From the NCBI GenBank assembly GCA_029204225.1, contig CM055101.1:44888180-44948179 (forward strand): a DNA stretch of 60,000 bases, in the 5' to 3' direction. Shown here piece by piece: positions 45,508 through 56,282 of this stretch (the stretch's first letter is position 1; every line of letters begins with the position of its first letter). A program made the position numbers and the translations under genes. The notes under the pieces are model-generated. The model was not told the origin of the DNA, ran no database searches, and saw only the letters and a list, made by a program, of their open reading frames with translations. This DNA comes from Diphasiastrum complanatum (Eukaryota > Streptophyta > Lycopodiopsida > Lycopodiales > Lycopodiaceae).

Positions 45508-46268
45508 TGTCGCAGCACGAACAAGACACGAAGGTCGAACAAGAACAATTCACAACAGTCAACGTGCCTTTGACTCGAAGCACGAACAATTCGTAAATCA
45601 ATTGCGAATCGTAAACACACCTCCAGGACCGCAAACCACAAAATGGACCCAAAATGAAAACTACGAAAAGAAATGAAAAGAACAAAAACACACAAAGTGA
45701 AATCTTTCGCGCTGCCAGCTGGCAGCTCAACGGGCTTCACGCCCAGCTGAAACGAATAGCAACGACAAAGACTAACTAACTAGTTGATTAGCGTTAACTA
45801 GTCTCGTGATTCTACGTTTAGCTATCTTGTAAACTCCACACAGTAGAGGTATAAACGATTCTCTCTAGATCATAAAAAAAAAAAAAAGTGATGTGAATTT
45901 GACAGAGATCTGTAAGAAACAGAGAGAGACGTAGCGAATAGAATAAGAAAGCAAAAATACCATAGTTGTGCATGAAAGTCTGCCAACGAGCATAACACAA
46001 CGAAAGAGCAGAGAGTCAATCCGCCAACGAGCGAGACACTGACGATCTCGCTCTAAAACCAAACTAATAATATAGTCGCTCTATTTCGTGTATCTCTTGG
46101 TCTTGTGCTGTGTCTCTTGATTGCTAGAATAAAATATGTTCTGTGATGCGTAGTCGAGTGTCTGAGATCCTGTAAGAGCTTCCGCATGAAAAGAAAATTC
46201 AAAGACAGAAAATTGTTCGCGAATCAGAAGAGAGAAGACGAACACGAAACAAAGAAGCTTCCGCGACA
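45508..46268 (+). repeat. Copia 5' LTR
   Basis: 761 bp; perfect 6-bp inverted ends TGTCGC/GCGACA, one base before the initiator-Met primer site. It contains an A run at 45870-45886. Confidence 0.75.
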
Positions 46269-46333
46269 CGGTATCAGAGCCTACAGATTATCACTACTGA
46301 TATCCCAGCAGTGATTCTTCTAGACAACACAAT

Positions 46334-46912
46334 ATGGCTACGACAATCCAGACCAGAGTAGCAATCAATCTTGATGGTGCAAATTACAAAATATGGAAAT
46401 TCAAAATCAAAACACTCCTAAAGGGCGAAGGCATCTGGTCGGTGACCGAGCTCTCAGAGGGGCAGCCTCCGGAGGGAGACTCGACGAGAGCTGAATGGAT
46501 CAAAAAGGATGAGCGCGCAATGGCGATCATCGTTTCGTCCATAAATGAAGATCTACTCATGCAGATTGAAGACTGCGAAAGCAGCCATGCAGCGTGGGAA
46601 AGATTAAAGCAGAAGTATGAAGTGAGGACTGCAGCTTCAGTCATGCACCTTCACAATCAGCTGCAATCCATACAGTGGGATGGCAACCAGTTAGATCAGC
46701 ACGTTGAGAAGATCAAAACGATCTTTGCTCAACTCGCTGCATCAAGACAGGAGCACCAGGTCCCAGCACCACAACAGTTGATGTACTTCATGAAATCTCT
46801 ACCGACGTCCTATCAACCGTTGAGAATGCTCATACTGAGTCTACCAGATATGACATTCGACAAAGCAGTCAGTCTTGTCACTGATGAGAGACGAAGGAGA
46901 GGGAAGCAGTGA
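46334..46912 (+). pseudogene. Copia Gag
   Basis: 192 codons from ATG, starting 65 bp after the primer site. It shows the copia capsid pattern: LDGANYKIWKFKIKTLLKGE at the start, KKDERAMAIIVSSINEDLL and SHAAWERLKQKYE in the middle, then YFMKSLPTSYQPLRMLI. A frame change of about 40 bp overlap leads into the nucleocapsid frame at 46875. Uninterrupted for its whole length, so relatively young. Confidence 0.9.
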
Positions 46913-47336
46913 TCAAGACAAGGCTCTCTTCATAAAAGGAAAGAAGAAGAACAAAAACAAGCCAAGATTCGAGAAGACGAAGTCCTTGAATCAACAATTT
47001 TTTTCATGCGATCATTACCACAAACCAGGCCATACGGCCAACAAATGCTGGTTCAATCCAGCAATACCTTGCATGCACTGCAAGAAGAAAAGACATTCTG
47101 CATACAAATGTAGATTCAACCCAAAAAGAAAAAACAAAGCTGAAAAGGCAAACGTTGCAGAGTCATCAAAGGATGTTGAAAGAGGTGACGAAGCTTCGAC
47201 AAGCTACTCTGAACACGACTACGATCTAGTCATCGATTCAGGAGCAATATCTCACATAACTTGCAACAAGAAGATCTTGATCAACTTTTGCGAACTCAAA
47301 ATCGACAGAGCAGTGATTCTAGGTGATGGAAGCTGA
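46875..47336 (+). pseudogene. Copia nucleocapsid and protease start
   Basis: Basic linker, a degenerate first zinc knuckle (CDHYHKPGHTANKC, second Cys replaced by Tyr), an intact second knuckle (CMHCKKKRHSAYKC), then the protease active site VIDSGAISHIT. Stops at VILGDGS; integrase does not follow. Confidence 0.88.
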
Positions 47337-47427
47337 CACGATGTCAACAATGCAGAATTGTTGGTTTGATTTGTTGAATGTTCAAATCCTACAACTATCT
47401 TCTGAGCCAAGTAATTTCCTTAACTAC

Positions 47428-49738
47428 CTAGGTACCCGCAACAAAATTTGAATTTGGCAAAGGACAAGGAAACATATATTTGTTTTCTATAGTTCTATGA
47501 AATGGGTTCTTGTACGCCGCGCCGAGGGAGTGAAGTTGTGGTATGAACTCGTCTCGTCGGGCTTTGTACGTGTCAGGTGGACCTTTAGATGGGCCCAATA
47601 ATATGCTAGGAGGTGGTGGAGAGAGGAAAGATGAAGAAATAGTGTACGTTGAAACGAATGTTTCAAAAAAACTAAAAGTAGAATAAGATGAGAGGTTAAA
47701 AGTGAGAGGGGGAAGGGGCAAATCTCCGGAAGCAGCTTCGGCTCTCTGGCTACCCGATCCCGAGCTATCATCTGATGGTCGAGTTTGCCTGTCCTTATTA
47801 CCTCCTCCATCATCTCCATCATCGTCCCGTGGTTTCCTTGTAAGAGCGCCTGCTTGGGCCTTGCACGCTGTGTCCCACAATTGGTTCACCTTGTCCAAGA
47901 CTTGCTGCAGGGCCTTTGTCGTATCTTCTAGTTGCTTTTGGGACTCCATGATGATCTTTTCTTGCTTGGCCACAATATTCTCGAAATTCCTCTTCTCGGC
48001 TTCTCGTTCCTAGATTAGCCGCACATATTTTTCCATCCGGAGGGCTGTGGCCTATGGGGCCTTGAATTGTATGTCCTTGGGCTTAATTAGAGGGGCACCA
48101 ACTGTCATTGGGCGACGACCCATCTTGTGCTTGGTCGATCTGGACCATCTGGTGCTTCAGTTGTTGCTGGACCTCTTCCAATGTGATCTTCTGCCTGGCC
48201 ATCACGGATCTGATTTCATCTGTTTCTTTTTTTTTTTCTTTGACCAGCTTCTGTTGTTGCGCAATCTCTCGATCCTGGTACTGGACCTTATTCTCGAGCA
48301 CTTGGTGCTGGCTTATCAACCAATGCATGTGGTAGCTTGCTTCGGATGGGGCGATCATCGAGCGCTTGGCTGCTTCGGAGAGCTTCTCAGGGTTATGATG
48401 GTTGGGTACTGATCAGGGGTGTGAGATGGTGAAGCTAGTCCAAAAAATAGATGTTGTGGAGAAAATGAAGATGGAGGTGGAGGGAGTGGAGAAATAATAT
48501 TAGTAGCAATGGTGGTTATTGTGGTGGTGGTGGTGGTGGTTAGTGGAGGGGTCAGCTGACTGATCCTCTTTTTTTGGTTCATCATCACTGATTTCCATAA
48601 GGTCCGCAACATCAAAATATTGCGAAGTATCCAAGGTATGGATTTGCTGGTCCTGTGGATGTTGGTCTTGCGACTGTTGGGCCGCTTCCGTGTCTTGGGG
48701 AATGGGACTCCCCGCTCCTCCCCCCCCCAAAGAAAGTGTGGGTGGTGAAGTTGGCGGCGTTGGTGTGGTAATCAACAAGGGTGGGGTGGTGACTTCGTCT
48801 GGTGGCACGACTTGGGTTGTGCCCGTATCTACTGTTGCCGATGATGTAGCTACTCTATCACCCCCGTCGATGGTGTGTAAGGGTGAGAAGTGTGTTGGAG
48901 AGGCTGCGCGTGAGGTTGAGCTTCCATCATCTGAAGCTAAATCTTCTGATGTTGTTCCATCGGGTGATTTCCTCCTGGCCTAAAGCTTTCTGCGTATGCG
49001 TTGTTGCCTTGTGTCTAGCAATTGGGCCTTAGAGGTATCGGCCTGTTGAGCTGCCGATGATGCTGCTGCTTGTGGATCTGGTTAAGAGCTTGGTAGCTTG
49101 TGTACCAGTGGAAGAATATTGGTGTTTGTTCTTTTTGGTGGAAGCCCTGATTGTGAAGTTGCCCATGAGCGTGAGCGCTTGGACTTTTTGGACCCTATAG
49201 GGATGTCCCATGCTTTGTCTGCAGCTTGCAGGTGTTGTTGAAGTCGGGGTTGATTTTGGAGCTGATGGAGTGTGATATCAGTCATGAAATATCCCAAGAC
49301 TATTGTCGACTGCTTGTTCTTAACACAGTCATGAAGGCAGTTCGAAGCAAACTGTGCCCAATCATAAAGATTTTGGGCATGCAATTGTGAATCTGCCATC
49401 ATGTGGAATAGAGACATGGGTACCCACAACACCTTTGTTCTTGGTCGTTGTGTGCACCTGGTCAAGTATGCACATGTCGTTGCCAGTTGTTGATCATTGA
49501 TGGCCTCAATGCAGCACCCATCTTTATGCTTCCATTTGTCCACTGAGGGATCTATATATTTGAAATAAGTTGTCTGCTCAATCTTCTGGAGCGTCCCGGT
49601 GATAGCATTCGGTCCTTGAGGGAACCCGAAGGGTTGCAAGTCGGCCGTCTCAAAAGATATATTATAAACATAGTTCTTGACAGGGGGAAATATGAGTTGG
49701 CACGATCTTGTAGTTGCATTATAATTTGTGTACGCCAT
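47428..49738 (-). pseudogene. Accessory ORF region of gypsy element, unknown function
   Basis: Not recognised. From 49738 a 218-residue segment (MAYTNYNATTRSCQLIFPPV ... SQLHAQNLYDWAQFASNCLH ... STIVLGYFMTDITLHQLQNQ) ends in a stop at 49082. Beyond it, coding-like text continues with frame changes: Pro/Thr-rich, DTSQYFDVADLMEISDDEP, then a long coiled coil (HQVLENKVQYQDREIAQQQK, EVQQQLKHQMVQIDQAQDG at 48350-48090) and another (EKIIMESQKQLEDTTKALQQ near 47950), with an acidic end. It lies where gypsy reverse transcriptase would be expected. It may be an extra ORF like those of Tat elements, or a captured host gene. Confidence 0.55.
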
Positions 49739-49845
49739 GTGTAGCAGATACAGACTCTGATACCCAGTCAGGACAGAGATTTGGAATTCAATTGCCTTGA
49801 AGAAGGATTCTACCTATCGGTACCAAGTCTGCATTTCGGTAATAT

Positions 49846-50401
49846 CTAGTTTGCATAGCTGGATGTCGATCTTATTAGCATTGGGGTCGTCGGAACTAGA
49901 ACTCGAGTTGGAAGACATGGTGAAAAAATGGAAAAAATAGTGTTTGTAGCTATAGCCTCTTCCGGTAGATCACTCCATCGGATCACCTGGTTGTAGCATT
50001 GCTTCAACCGATTCTTCTTGTTCGCAGGTGCCCTTGGTGGATCTATCCTTAATACTTTCGCCATAGCAGACTTTTGCGGTGGTTGAGCTGGTACTTTCTT
50101 GATTTCGTAACGATCTGGGTCCATGTGTTGTAGTAGGTTCCGCTGACAGCCATGCTAAGTTTATCATATTCACCCCAAACGTGATTGGTGTGTCCATAGT
50201 GTAACACTTGGGTGAAGATGTGCTAGGTTCAGGATCTGATTCATATTGACATGCTCGGCAGTCAATAGTTGCTAATGCATCCGTCCATCTCACGACATCC
50301 GTCTCTAAATCATAGTGACCACCCTTAGCTAGCCTTGGACAGTCAATCGTGTGATCTGTCGTGGATGATCCGTCATCAGCTTTGGGTGCAATAGGTCTCA
50401 C
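49846..50401 (-). pseudogene. Gypsy linker region between protease and accessory ORF
   Basis: Reads MRPIAPKADDGSSTTDHTID, CPRLAKGGHYDLETD and VRWTDALATIDCRACQYE, then shifts frame. It is downstream of the protease on the same strand. No domain recognised. Confidence 0.4.
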
Positions 50402-50424
50402 CGCCCATGTGGTTTGATCAACCT

Positions 50425-50778
50425 TTACAGCCTGCTCTCTGTTCTCAAAGGTGAGTTTTCCCGTAACTTAGTTGTGTACTCTTGTGCAGTCCTCAACCAT
50501 GGTCTTCTCAGTAAAACACGATATGCAGTTGGAGATTCAGGTATATCCATGACTACAAAAGTGATCACAAACTGCATGCCTGTTATTTTTACAAGGATAT
50601 CGACAACCACACCCTTTGGTTTTACACAGGATTGATCCACTAACTTGATGACAAATCTTGCTGGCTTCAACCCTTGTAAATCCCACTTTTCATATAAAGT
50701 AGTGGAGATCAAATTAACACCGGATCCTCCATCTACTACTGCTGATTCGTCCACGAATCTCTTGTGTTTGATTGACAA
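50425..50778 (-). pseudogene. Gypsy aspartic protease
   Basis: Active-site motif VVDGGSGVNLIS (D-G-G-S-G in place of the commoner D-S/T-G), a beta-strand core (GVVVDILVKITGMQFVITFV) and the second conserved block YRVLLRRPWLRTA, close to the gypsy pattern Y-x-x-L-L-G-R-P-W (G changed to R here). It would cleave the polyprotein. The frame runs through the domain without a stop. Confidence 0.85.
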
Positions 50779-51357
50779 GGTGATATTGTGTTTCTCACTT
50801 TCTCACGTTGTCCCGATGTGGAGGACGTCACTTGTCTCTTCATAGCCCCCGTACAATATATGGGCTCAAGCGCTACTGGCTCCTCGTCTGTTTTGGCCCA
50901 TTCAGCCAAAAGGCTTTTAGCTTGTGGAAAAATCTGTAAGAATTCCCTGAGAGGTAAACTAACACGGCTCACTAGTAATATTGTGAGCCTTTCAATGCGT
51001 GGTTCATCGGGCTCCACCATGTGAAAAGGTGGTTCATGACGATGCAACCGATCGTTCTAATCAGTGCGCAATGGTGAGCCCGTTTGCGGTTTTCTTTCGC
51101 CGTCAGCTGGAGGTTCCGTAGGATTGTCTCTTTCTTGCTCTTTTTCCTCCGCTTGTGCTCTCTATACCCAGTGTCATATTTTCTGGTACTGTCTTCGCTC
51201 TTCCCTCTTCCCTCACATTCGGATATGGCGCTGAAGTCGAGGGTTGGCCATCAGTGATCGATGGTGCTGGTGAGGGAGCCACTTCCTTTCTCTTATGTGC
51301 TCGCGTAATGGCTAACACAGGAGCATGGAAATGTTGCCCTTCCGGTGGCATCCCCAC
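50779..51357 (-). pseudogene. Gypsy gag-protease linker
   Basis: Includes AHKRKEVAPSPAPSITDGQP and, after a frame change, VSLPLREFLQIFPQAKSLLA plus AKTDEEPVALEPIYCTGAMK. The I-F-P-Q-A-K...L-L-x-E-W segment just upstream of protease is typical for this gypsy lineage. Confidence 0.5.
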
Positions 51358-51369
51358 TGGAACTGCTGG

Positions 51370-52197
51370 CTATTGTATTGCAATGAAGTTTAGTGGTGCA
51401 CTGGTTCCAGGTTTCAATGGACAATTCTTGAAAGAGTGACCATAACCACATTCTCGACAAAAGGATGTATATTGTCCTTTGTAAGGACATTCCGCAATTC
51501 TGTGTCCTTCGCCACATCCATAGCAGCCGTAATTTCTTTCGCCTTGACGCTGAGTCTGAGCTGCATAGGCCGCAAAATATTCATTTATGCCAGGATCCAT
51601 TAATGGTTCATCCGTCCATACCATTGCTACTGCTCAGGTTGAGGTGGTACTTGCATCTCTGGTTCCGCTGCTGTCAGGTTTACATGGGCCACTTGTTGAT
51701 TGGCTGGCCTTGGTGGTGCAGGTAAGGCCATACGTCGTTGCTGATTTGTTGCACCGTACCTTGGTGCCGCATTTGGTGCCCGTTGATGATATGGATAAGA
51801 AGTCTAATAAGGACTCCTTTTCTGTTGAACAATCCGGGGGTTAAATGGGCAAAATGTTGTATCGTGCGATGTTGCATTGCACAAATGACAAAATCTATGT
51901 GTCAGTCTCAGATCTTGCTTTAGAACTAGACACTTGTTTGCTGTATGGTTTTGTGTGCATACTGAACACCATACATTTTCACGTCGGGGATACTGTAGTT
52001 GGTTTGGCTCCGGTAGATGTGGCATTGTTGCTACAGCTCCTTGTAAGGCTTTCAGTTTCTGATCAAACTGCACCGTAAGTTGCTCCATCTACTGTTTGTT
52101 CAAATTTGTCATTTGATCCAACAGCAGTTATGTGGATAGAGCGGATGTGCTTGATGATGATGATGCTATCGAGGGAGTAGGAATATGGGTGGATGGA
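51370..52197 (-). pseudogene. Gypsy nucleocapsid with four zinc knuckles
   Basis: Two pairs of CCHC-type knuckles: CSVCTQNHTANKC and CHLCNATSHDTTFC (51804-52088), then CYGCGEGHRIAEC and CRECGYGHSFKNC (51370-51624). Across the copia insertion the gag frame resumes here after the duplicated GAATA, running through a Ser-rich stretch to a stop at about 52120. Confidence 0.8.
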
Positions 52198-52202
52198 TAT
52201 TC

Positions 52203-52453
52203 AGTTAAGAAAACATTTAAACACCCGACCGGATCAATCACCACAGCACAACATCAAGTGCAACAAGACAAGACAACAGAATTGCTCTCCACAAACTGTA
52301 TATTCAACTGATGAGTAAGTACAAAGATAAAGTTGCTTAAAAGCACTCAAAGGGCTCGTAAAAGAAAGGCGGCCCGATAATTCTTTAACTGAGCACACGT
52401 GGTGCCGTCGAAATAAGAAAGCACTGTATAAGTCGATCATTGCTATTTTAACT
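52203..52453 (-). repeat. Copia 3' LTR (AG...CT ends)
   Basis: 251 bp, about 95% identical to 55369-55620; preceded on the minus strand by a short purine tract. Confidence 0.93.
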
Positions 52454-52596
52454 CTCTCCCGCAATGATCAACGTCTCTCTTTATTTTAGAGTTTACTCTA
52501 TTCATGGAACATACCTCCATGACAATATTACAAGTAAAGGCTTTTTACATAAACAGATCTAAGCCAAGTTTGGCTCTAAAAGTGTCAAACTTTTTC

Positions 52597-52836
52597 TTAC
52601 TTTGCTATCGTGCCATCCGCATGAAACTTTGTTCCAAACACCCATTTGTTGTCAATGGGTTTCTTTCCAAATGGTAGATCAACCAACTCCCATGTATCAT
52701 TCATGTGGATGGATTCCATCTCATCCTCCATTGCCCTTTTCCACTCTTTGTGATCTTTTGCCTCATTAAAGGTTGATGGCTCTCGACACTTTAAAATGTC
52801 ACTCATTAGGGCATAGTTCATTGTCAATTTATGCAA
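52597..52836 (-). pseudogene. Copia RT N-terminal remnant
   Basis: Reads ALMSDILKCREPSTFNEAKD, WKRAMEDEMESIHMNDTWEL and KKPIDNKWVFGTKFHADGTI, the standard start of copia reverse transcriptase, and then ends. The catalytic region is deleted. Confidence 0.85.
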
Positions 52837-53119
52837 TTAAAGTAGTGTAGGGTTTGATTTTAGTTCATTTTGCAGCAAAGTAGAAGTAGAATTTCATTGT
52901 TTGTTCAATGGATCTGCACACTGATTTTATGGTTGAACATTTTGGCATGTATGAGTGGTTGTTTATGCATGTGCATTAGTTCAAGAGTGACTTCTTTGGA
53001 TTGCCCTCTGACATGCAGGACAATACTACAATGATTATCAGCCCCTTCTGCCTAATTTGGGCCTTAAAACAAGAAAGAAACAAAGAAGACTAGTAAACAG
53101 ATTCTATAGGCTCTAAAGA

Positions 53120-54342
53120 TGTCAACAATTACTATCTCTATAACCCTTTGTCACCACTTTATGGTTGTGGTTCATATCCCTCATAAGGCATCCATCCTTG
53201 ACAAATTCAACCTTAAGATGTTGATTTGTCATTACTCCAACAGAAAGCAAACTCTTTTTGAGTCCAGAAACATAAAGCACATTAGGGATATTCTTGATTT
53301 TACCATCAAGAAACTACACAGGTATATTGCCCACACCCTGTATTTGACATTCCTCCCCATTGGCTTGAGTGACCTTATCCCCATCATGGATTGGTGAGAA
53401 TTTCTCAAACACGTTTTCTAGTCATATGCCTTGTGGCGCCTGAATATATGAACCATCTGGCACCATCATCAACCTGGGATGCCAATGCCGATGAGAAGAC
53501 ACTTGTCTCGTCATCTTCTTCATCATCTTCGGCAATGTTGCCTTGTTGTTTCACTTTTCTCGCCTTTATGTCCGCTTTCTCTTGTAACACTCGTGTGCCC
53601 AATGACCCGGTTTGTGGCAATAGTAACATTTGCCTTTCTTCTTCTTTTTCGCCTTTGATGATGACACTCCCTCGTCATCATCATCCTTGGATTTCTTGGG
53701 AATCCTTTTCCATCCTTTCTGCTTGATCCTCCTGTGAGGTTTGCCTTGACTTCACCACTTCGCGACGCTGCTCTTCCTGCAACATGATTCCGTGGAAGTC
53801 TTCAAAAGTAGGCAATCTCTCCCTTGAAGCAATGCCGCTCACAAACATTTGTAGCCCTTCCAAGACACCGCTCATTGTGGTATATACCAATTCAACGTCC
53901 CTAATTGGTTCTCCAATTGCCACAAGTTGATCTCTCAGCTCCTTTATCCCGGTGAAGAAAGATCCCACCAATTCGCTTTCTTCCATCCTTACTGCGTTCA
54001 ATCTTGACTTCAAGAACATGGCCCAAGCTGGATTGCAAGTTTGAAATTGCATTATAAGAGCTTCCCAAGCCCCCTAGCCATCGTGGCATCACTTATATGA
54101 GTGATCACATGGTCTTTCACTGAAAGATTGATCAAGGACAATGATCTCTGTGCCTTTTTATCAAAGGCCCTCATGTCACCTGGAGTGGTATTTGGCCGGA
54201 CGTCAATACCTGCCACGATCTCCCATAACTCTTTCTCCATCAAAATGCTCTTCATTTTGAATTTCCAAATGTTGTAGTTAGAAGCCCCATCAAGTTTGCT
54301 TGCATCGCCCAAAATTGCCTCATTGATATTTGCCATCTCCAA
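53120..54342 (-). pseudogene. Copia Gag and protease, mutated
   Basis: Gag starts LDGASNYNIWKFKMKSILME (54342-54052) and, after a frameshift, continues from MQFQTCNPAWAMFLKSRLNA to 53681. The zinc knuckle CYYCHKPGHWAHEC is near 53610. Protease follows with WFIYSGATRHMT (53440-53405): the catalytic Asp of D-S-G is replaced by Tyr. Gag-pre-integrase-like text (LSVGVMTNQHLKVEF) runs to about 53120. Confidence 0.85.
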
Positions 54343-55368
54343 ACTGCTTGAAACCTCACCATTAGGCTATAAAGTGTATGCTGAAGCCAACCGTGATGTC
54401 AAAAATAAAAAATAATGATCTGCAATTTTTGGCTTACTAGGCCACCCGCCGCTCTTTCGCCAAATTGAAAGCCAAACTAGCGTCGCTTTCCGAAATGCTT
54501 CTCGTCACCAACTCCCAGCTACCTGTCCAGTGGAATGGTGAAATCACTTTTGGCACGTTCCAAACACTTTCTCCGTGGCAATCACTCTGTTTTGGTGTAT
54601 CGTACTTGCAGGTACAATCAAGGTGCCCTTCATTTGGAGGCTATAGCCTTTCGTTTGGCCAAAATAGGCTAAAGGAGGTGAAAAAAAGGGCAATTTGGGT
54701 TTTTTAACCGTTTCTTCAATGTGAAAAAACTTCACCTTTCACAAAACTTGGGACCCAACAATTTTTTTAGTTTGAAAATTTTTAATGAAAAGAAGGCCTA
54801 TTTTGCCTTACCCTTTCAAAGCCCATCTAAGGGTAATCCTCCATCCTGTGGCCCATGTTTCTCCTTGAAAACTTCATCTTGGCCATTGATCTAATTGAGG
54901 CTCATCTGATGGTTCAAAAAAACATCTGGGCATTAAATCCCACTCCTCCATGCACTAGACATCTTCAGCCGCTACAGCCACTCTCAGATTCCCTGCGTGT
55001 GACTTCTGCGCCTCCCTCCTCCTCCTTCTCTTTCTACGATGGCAGCTCCAAGCCCTTACATTCAGGCCATGGAAGGTGTGATTGCTCCACTCCTGCACAC
55101 TGGCTGATCCACGGCCGCCCACGGCCTCTCCACACAACCAAAATAGTAGCAGGGCACCCACTTCTAGCTCTTCACAGCTCTGAAAAATCTTGTAAAAGGA
55201 GAAAGATCTTCAATATTTCCTACTGAAACCCCAGCTATGAGAGAAGAGAGACTTTATTCCACAAATCTCCACAGACTCGGTTTTGTGTTTCCTGGCCAAC
55301 AAACCGTCGTGAATTCGCAGCTCTCTGTTCTTGTCCGGTGATTGTAGCCACCAAGGGCTCTGATACCA

Positions 55369-55620
55369 AGTTAAGAAAACAGTTTAAACACCCGACCAGA
55401 TCAATCACCACAACACAACATCAAGTGCAACAAGACAAGACAACAAAATTGCTCTCCACAAACTGTATATTCAACTGATGAGTAAGTACAAAGATAAAGT
55501 TGCTTAAAAGCACTCAAAAGGCTCGTAAAAGAAAGGCGGCCCGATAATTCTAGAACTGAGCACACGTGGTGCCGTCAAAATAAAAAAGCACTGTATAAGT
55601 CGATCATTGCTATTTTAACT
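55369..55620 (-). repeat. Copia 5' LTR (AG...CT ends)
   Basis: 252 bp; ends exactly at the initiator-Met primer site (55357-55368). Confidence 0.93.
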
Positions 55621-55623
55621 TAT

Positions 55624-56282
55624 TCGTCATCAGATTTCTCATCATCTTCCCTGATGGCATCCTCCATAGCTTCTTGCAGAGTAGCGTATTGCTCTCGTCG
55701 TTTCAGTTCTCTTCTGATGCTCCGTGGTAGTCCGACTAGGAACCACATGATCATCGCATGATCGGGAAATAGACCTGCACTACACTCAGATCGTAGATGT
55801 TTGACCCATTCAATATAGTCCATGACCCTTTCTCTTTTTCCCATCTTGACCTTGCTGAGCAGGAGAAACGAGTATTCAAGAAACTTGTTTGCTTTAAAGC
55901 GCGTGATGAGAGCCGTCTTAACCGCTTCCCAGGTAGATTTTTCTTTCTCAAATAGGTTGAAAAACCAATCCTGAGCCACTACTAATAAGGACATGGGAAA
56001 CAACATCAACTTTTCTATAGGTGTCCGTTCGCCGTAGATTTCACAAGCTTTTTCGTAGATTTGGAGGAAGCGGATGGGATCTGATGATCTGTCGTATTTT
56101 GGTATCTCCAGCTGAGGTGCTCTCCAGACTGCTTGTAAGGGAGCGACAAGTACGGGTTGGCCCATTGAATCCATTGGCGCTGGTTTCGGTTCTGCCTCTT
56201 GTTGCACAGCTGCTAATCTAGGAAGGTGTGGTGCCAAATTTGTTGTCCTTCTTGCTACTGATCGTCCAGATCTCAAATTCAT
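55624..56282 (-). pseudogene. Gypsy Gag, N-terminal part
   Basis: 219 residues from MNLRSGRSVARRTTNL. The Ty3/gypsy capsid (Retrotrans_gag) pattern is clear: IPKYDRSSDPIRFLQIYEKA, KLMLFPMSLLVVAQDWFFNL, TWEAVKTALITRFKANKF, ERVMDYIEWVKHLRSEC. The frame ends in DDE followed by the copia LTR; the downstream part of Gag lies beyond the insertion at 52197. Without that insertion the frame would continue. Confidence 0.9.

Larger units (their letters stand above)
45508..47345 (+). mobile_element. Ty1/copia 5' part: LTR, PBS, gag, protease start
   Basis: LTR 45508-46268 with ends TGTCGC ... GCGACA; primer site GGTATCAGAGC at 46270-46280; gag and protease frames to 47345. It inserted into the LINE endonuclease frame. 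The expected 5-bp duplicate would be AACTT (45503-45507); the right partner is not visible because the element is broken at 47345. Confidence 0.85.
52203..55620 (-). mobile_element. Copia element with AG...CT LTR ends, inserted in gypsy gag
   Basis: A 3418-bp element with LTRs of 251 bp (52203-52453) and 252 bp (55369-55620). On the minus strand the LTRs read AGTTAAAATAG ... TTTTCTTAACT. The flanks carry the 5-bp duplication TATTC (52198-52202 and 55621-55625). The primer site TGGTATCAGAGC lies at 55357-55368, directly next to the 5' LTR, and the 3' LTR is preceded by GCGGGAGAG. Integrase and most of RT/RNase H are missing, so it is non-autonomous. The LTRs differ at about a dozen positions, giving a moderate age. 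Confidence 0.92.
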
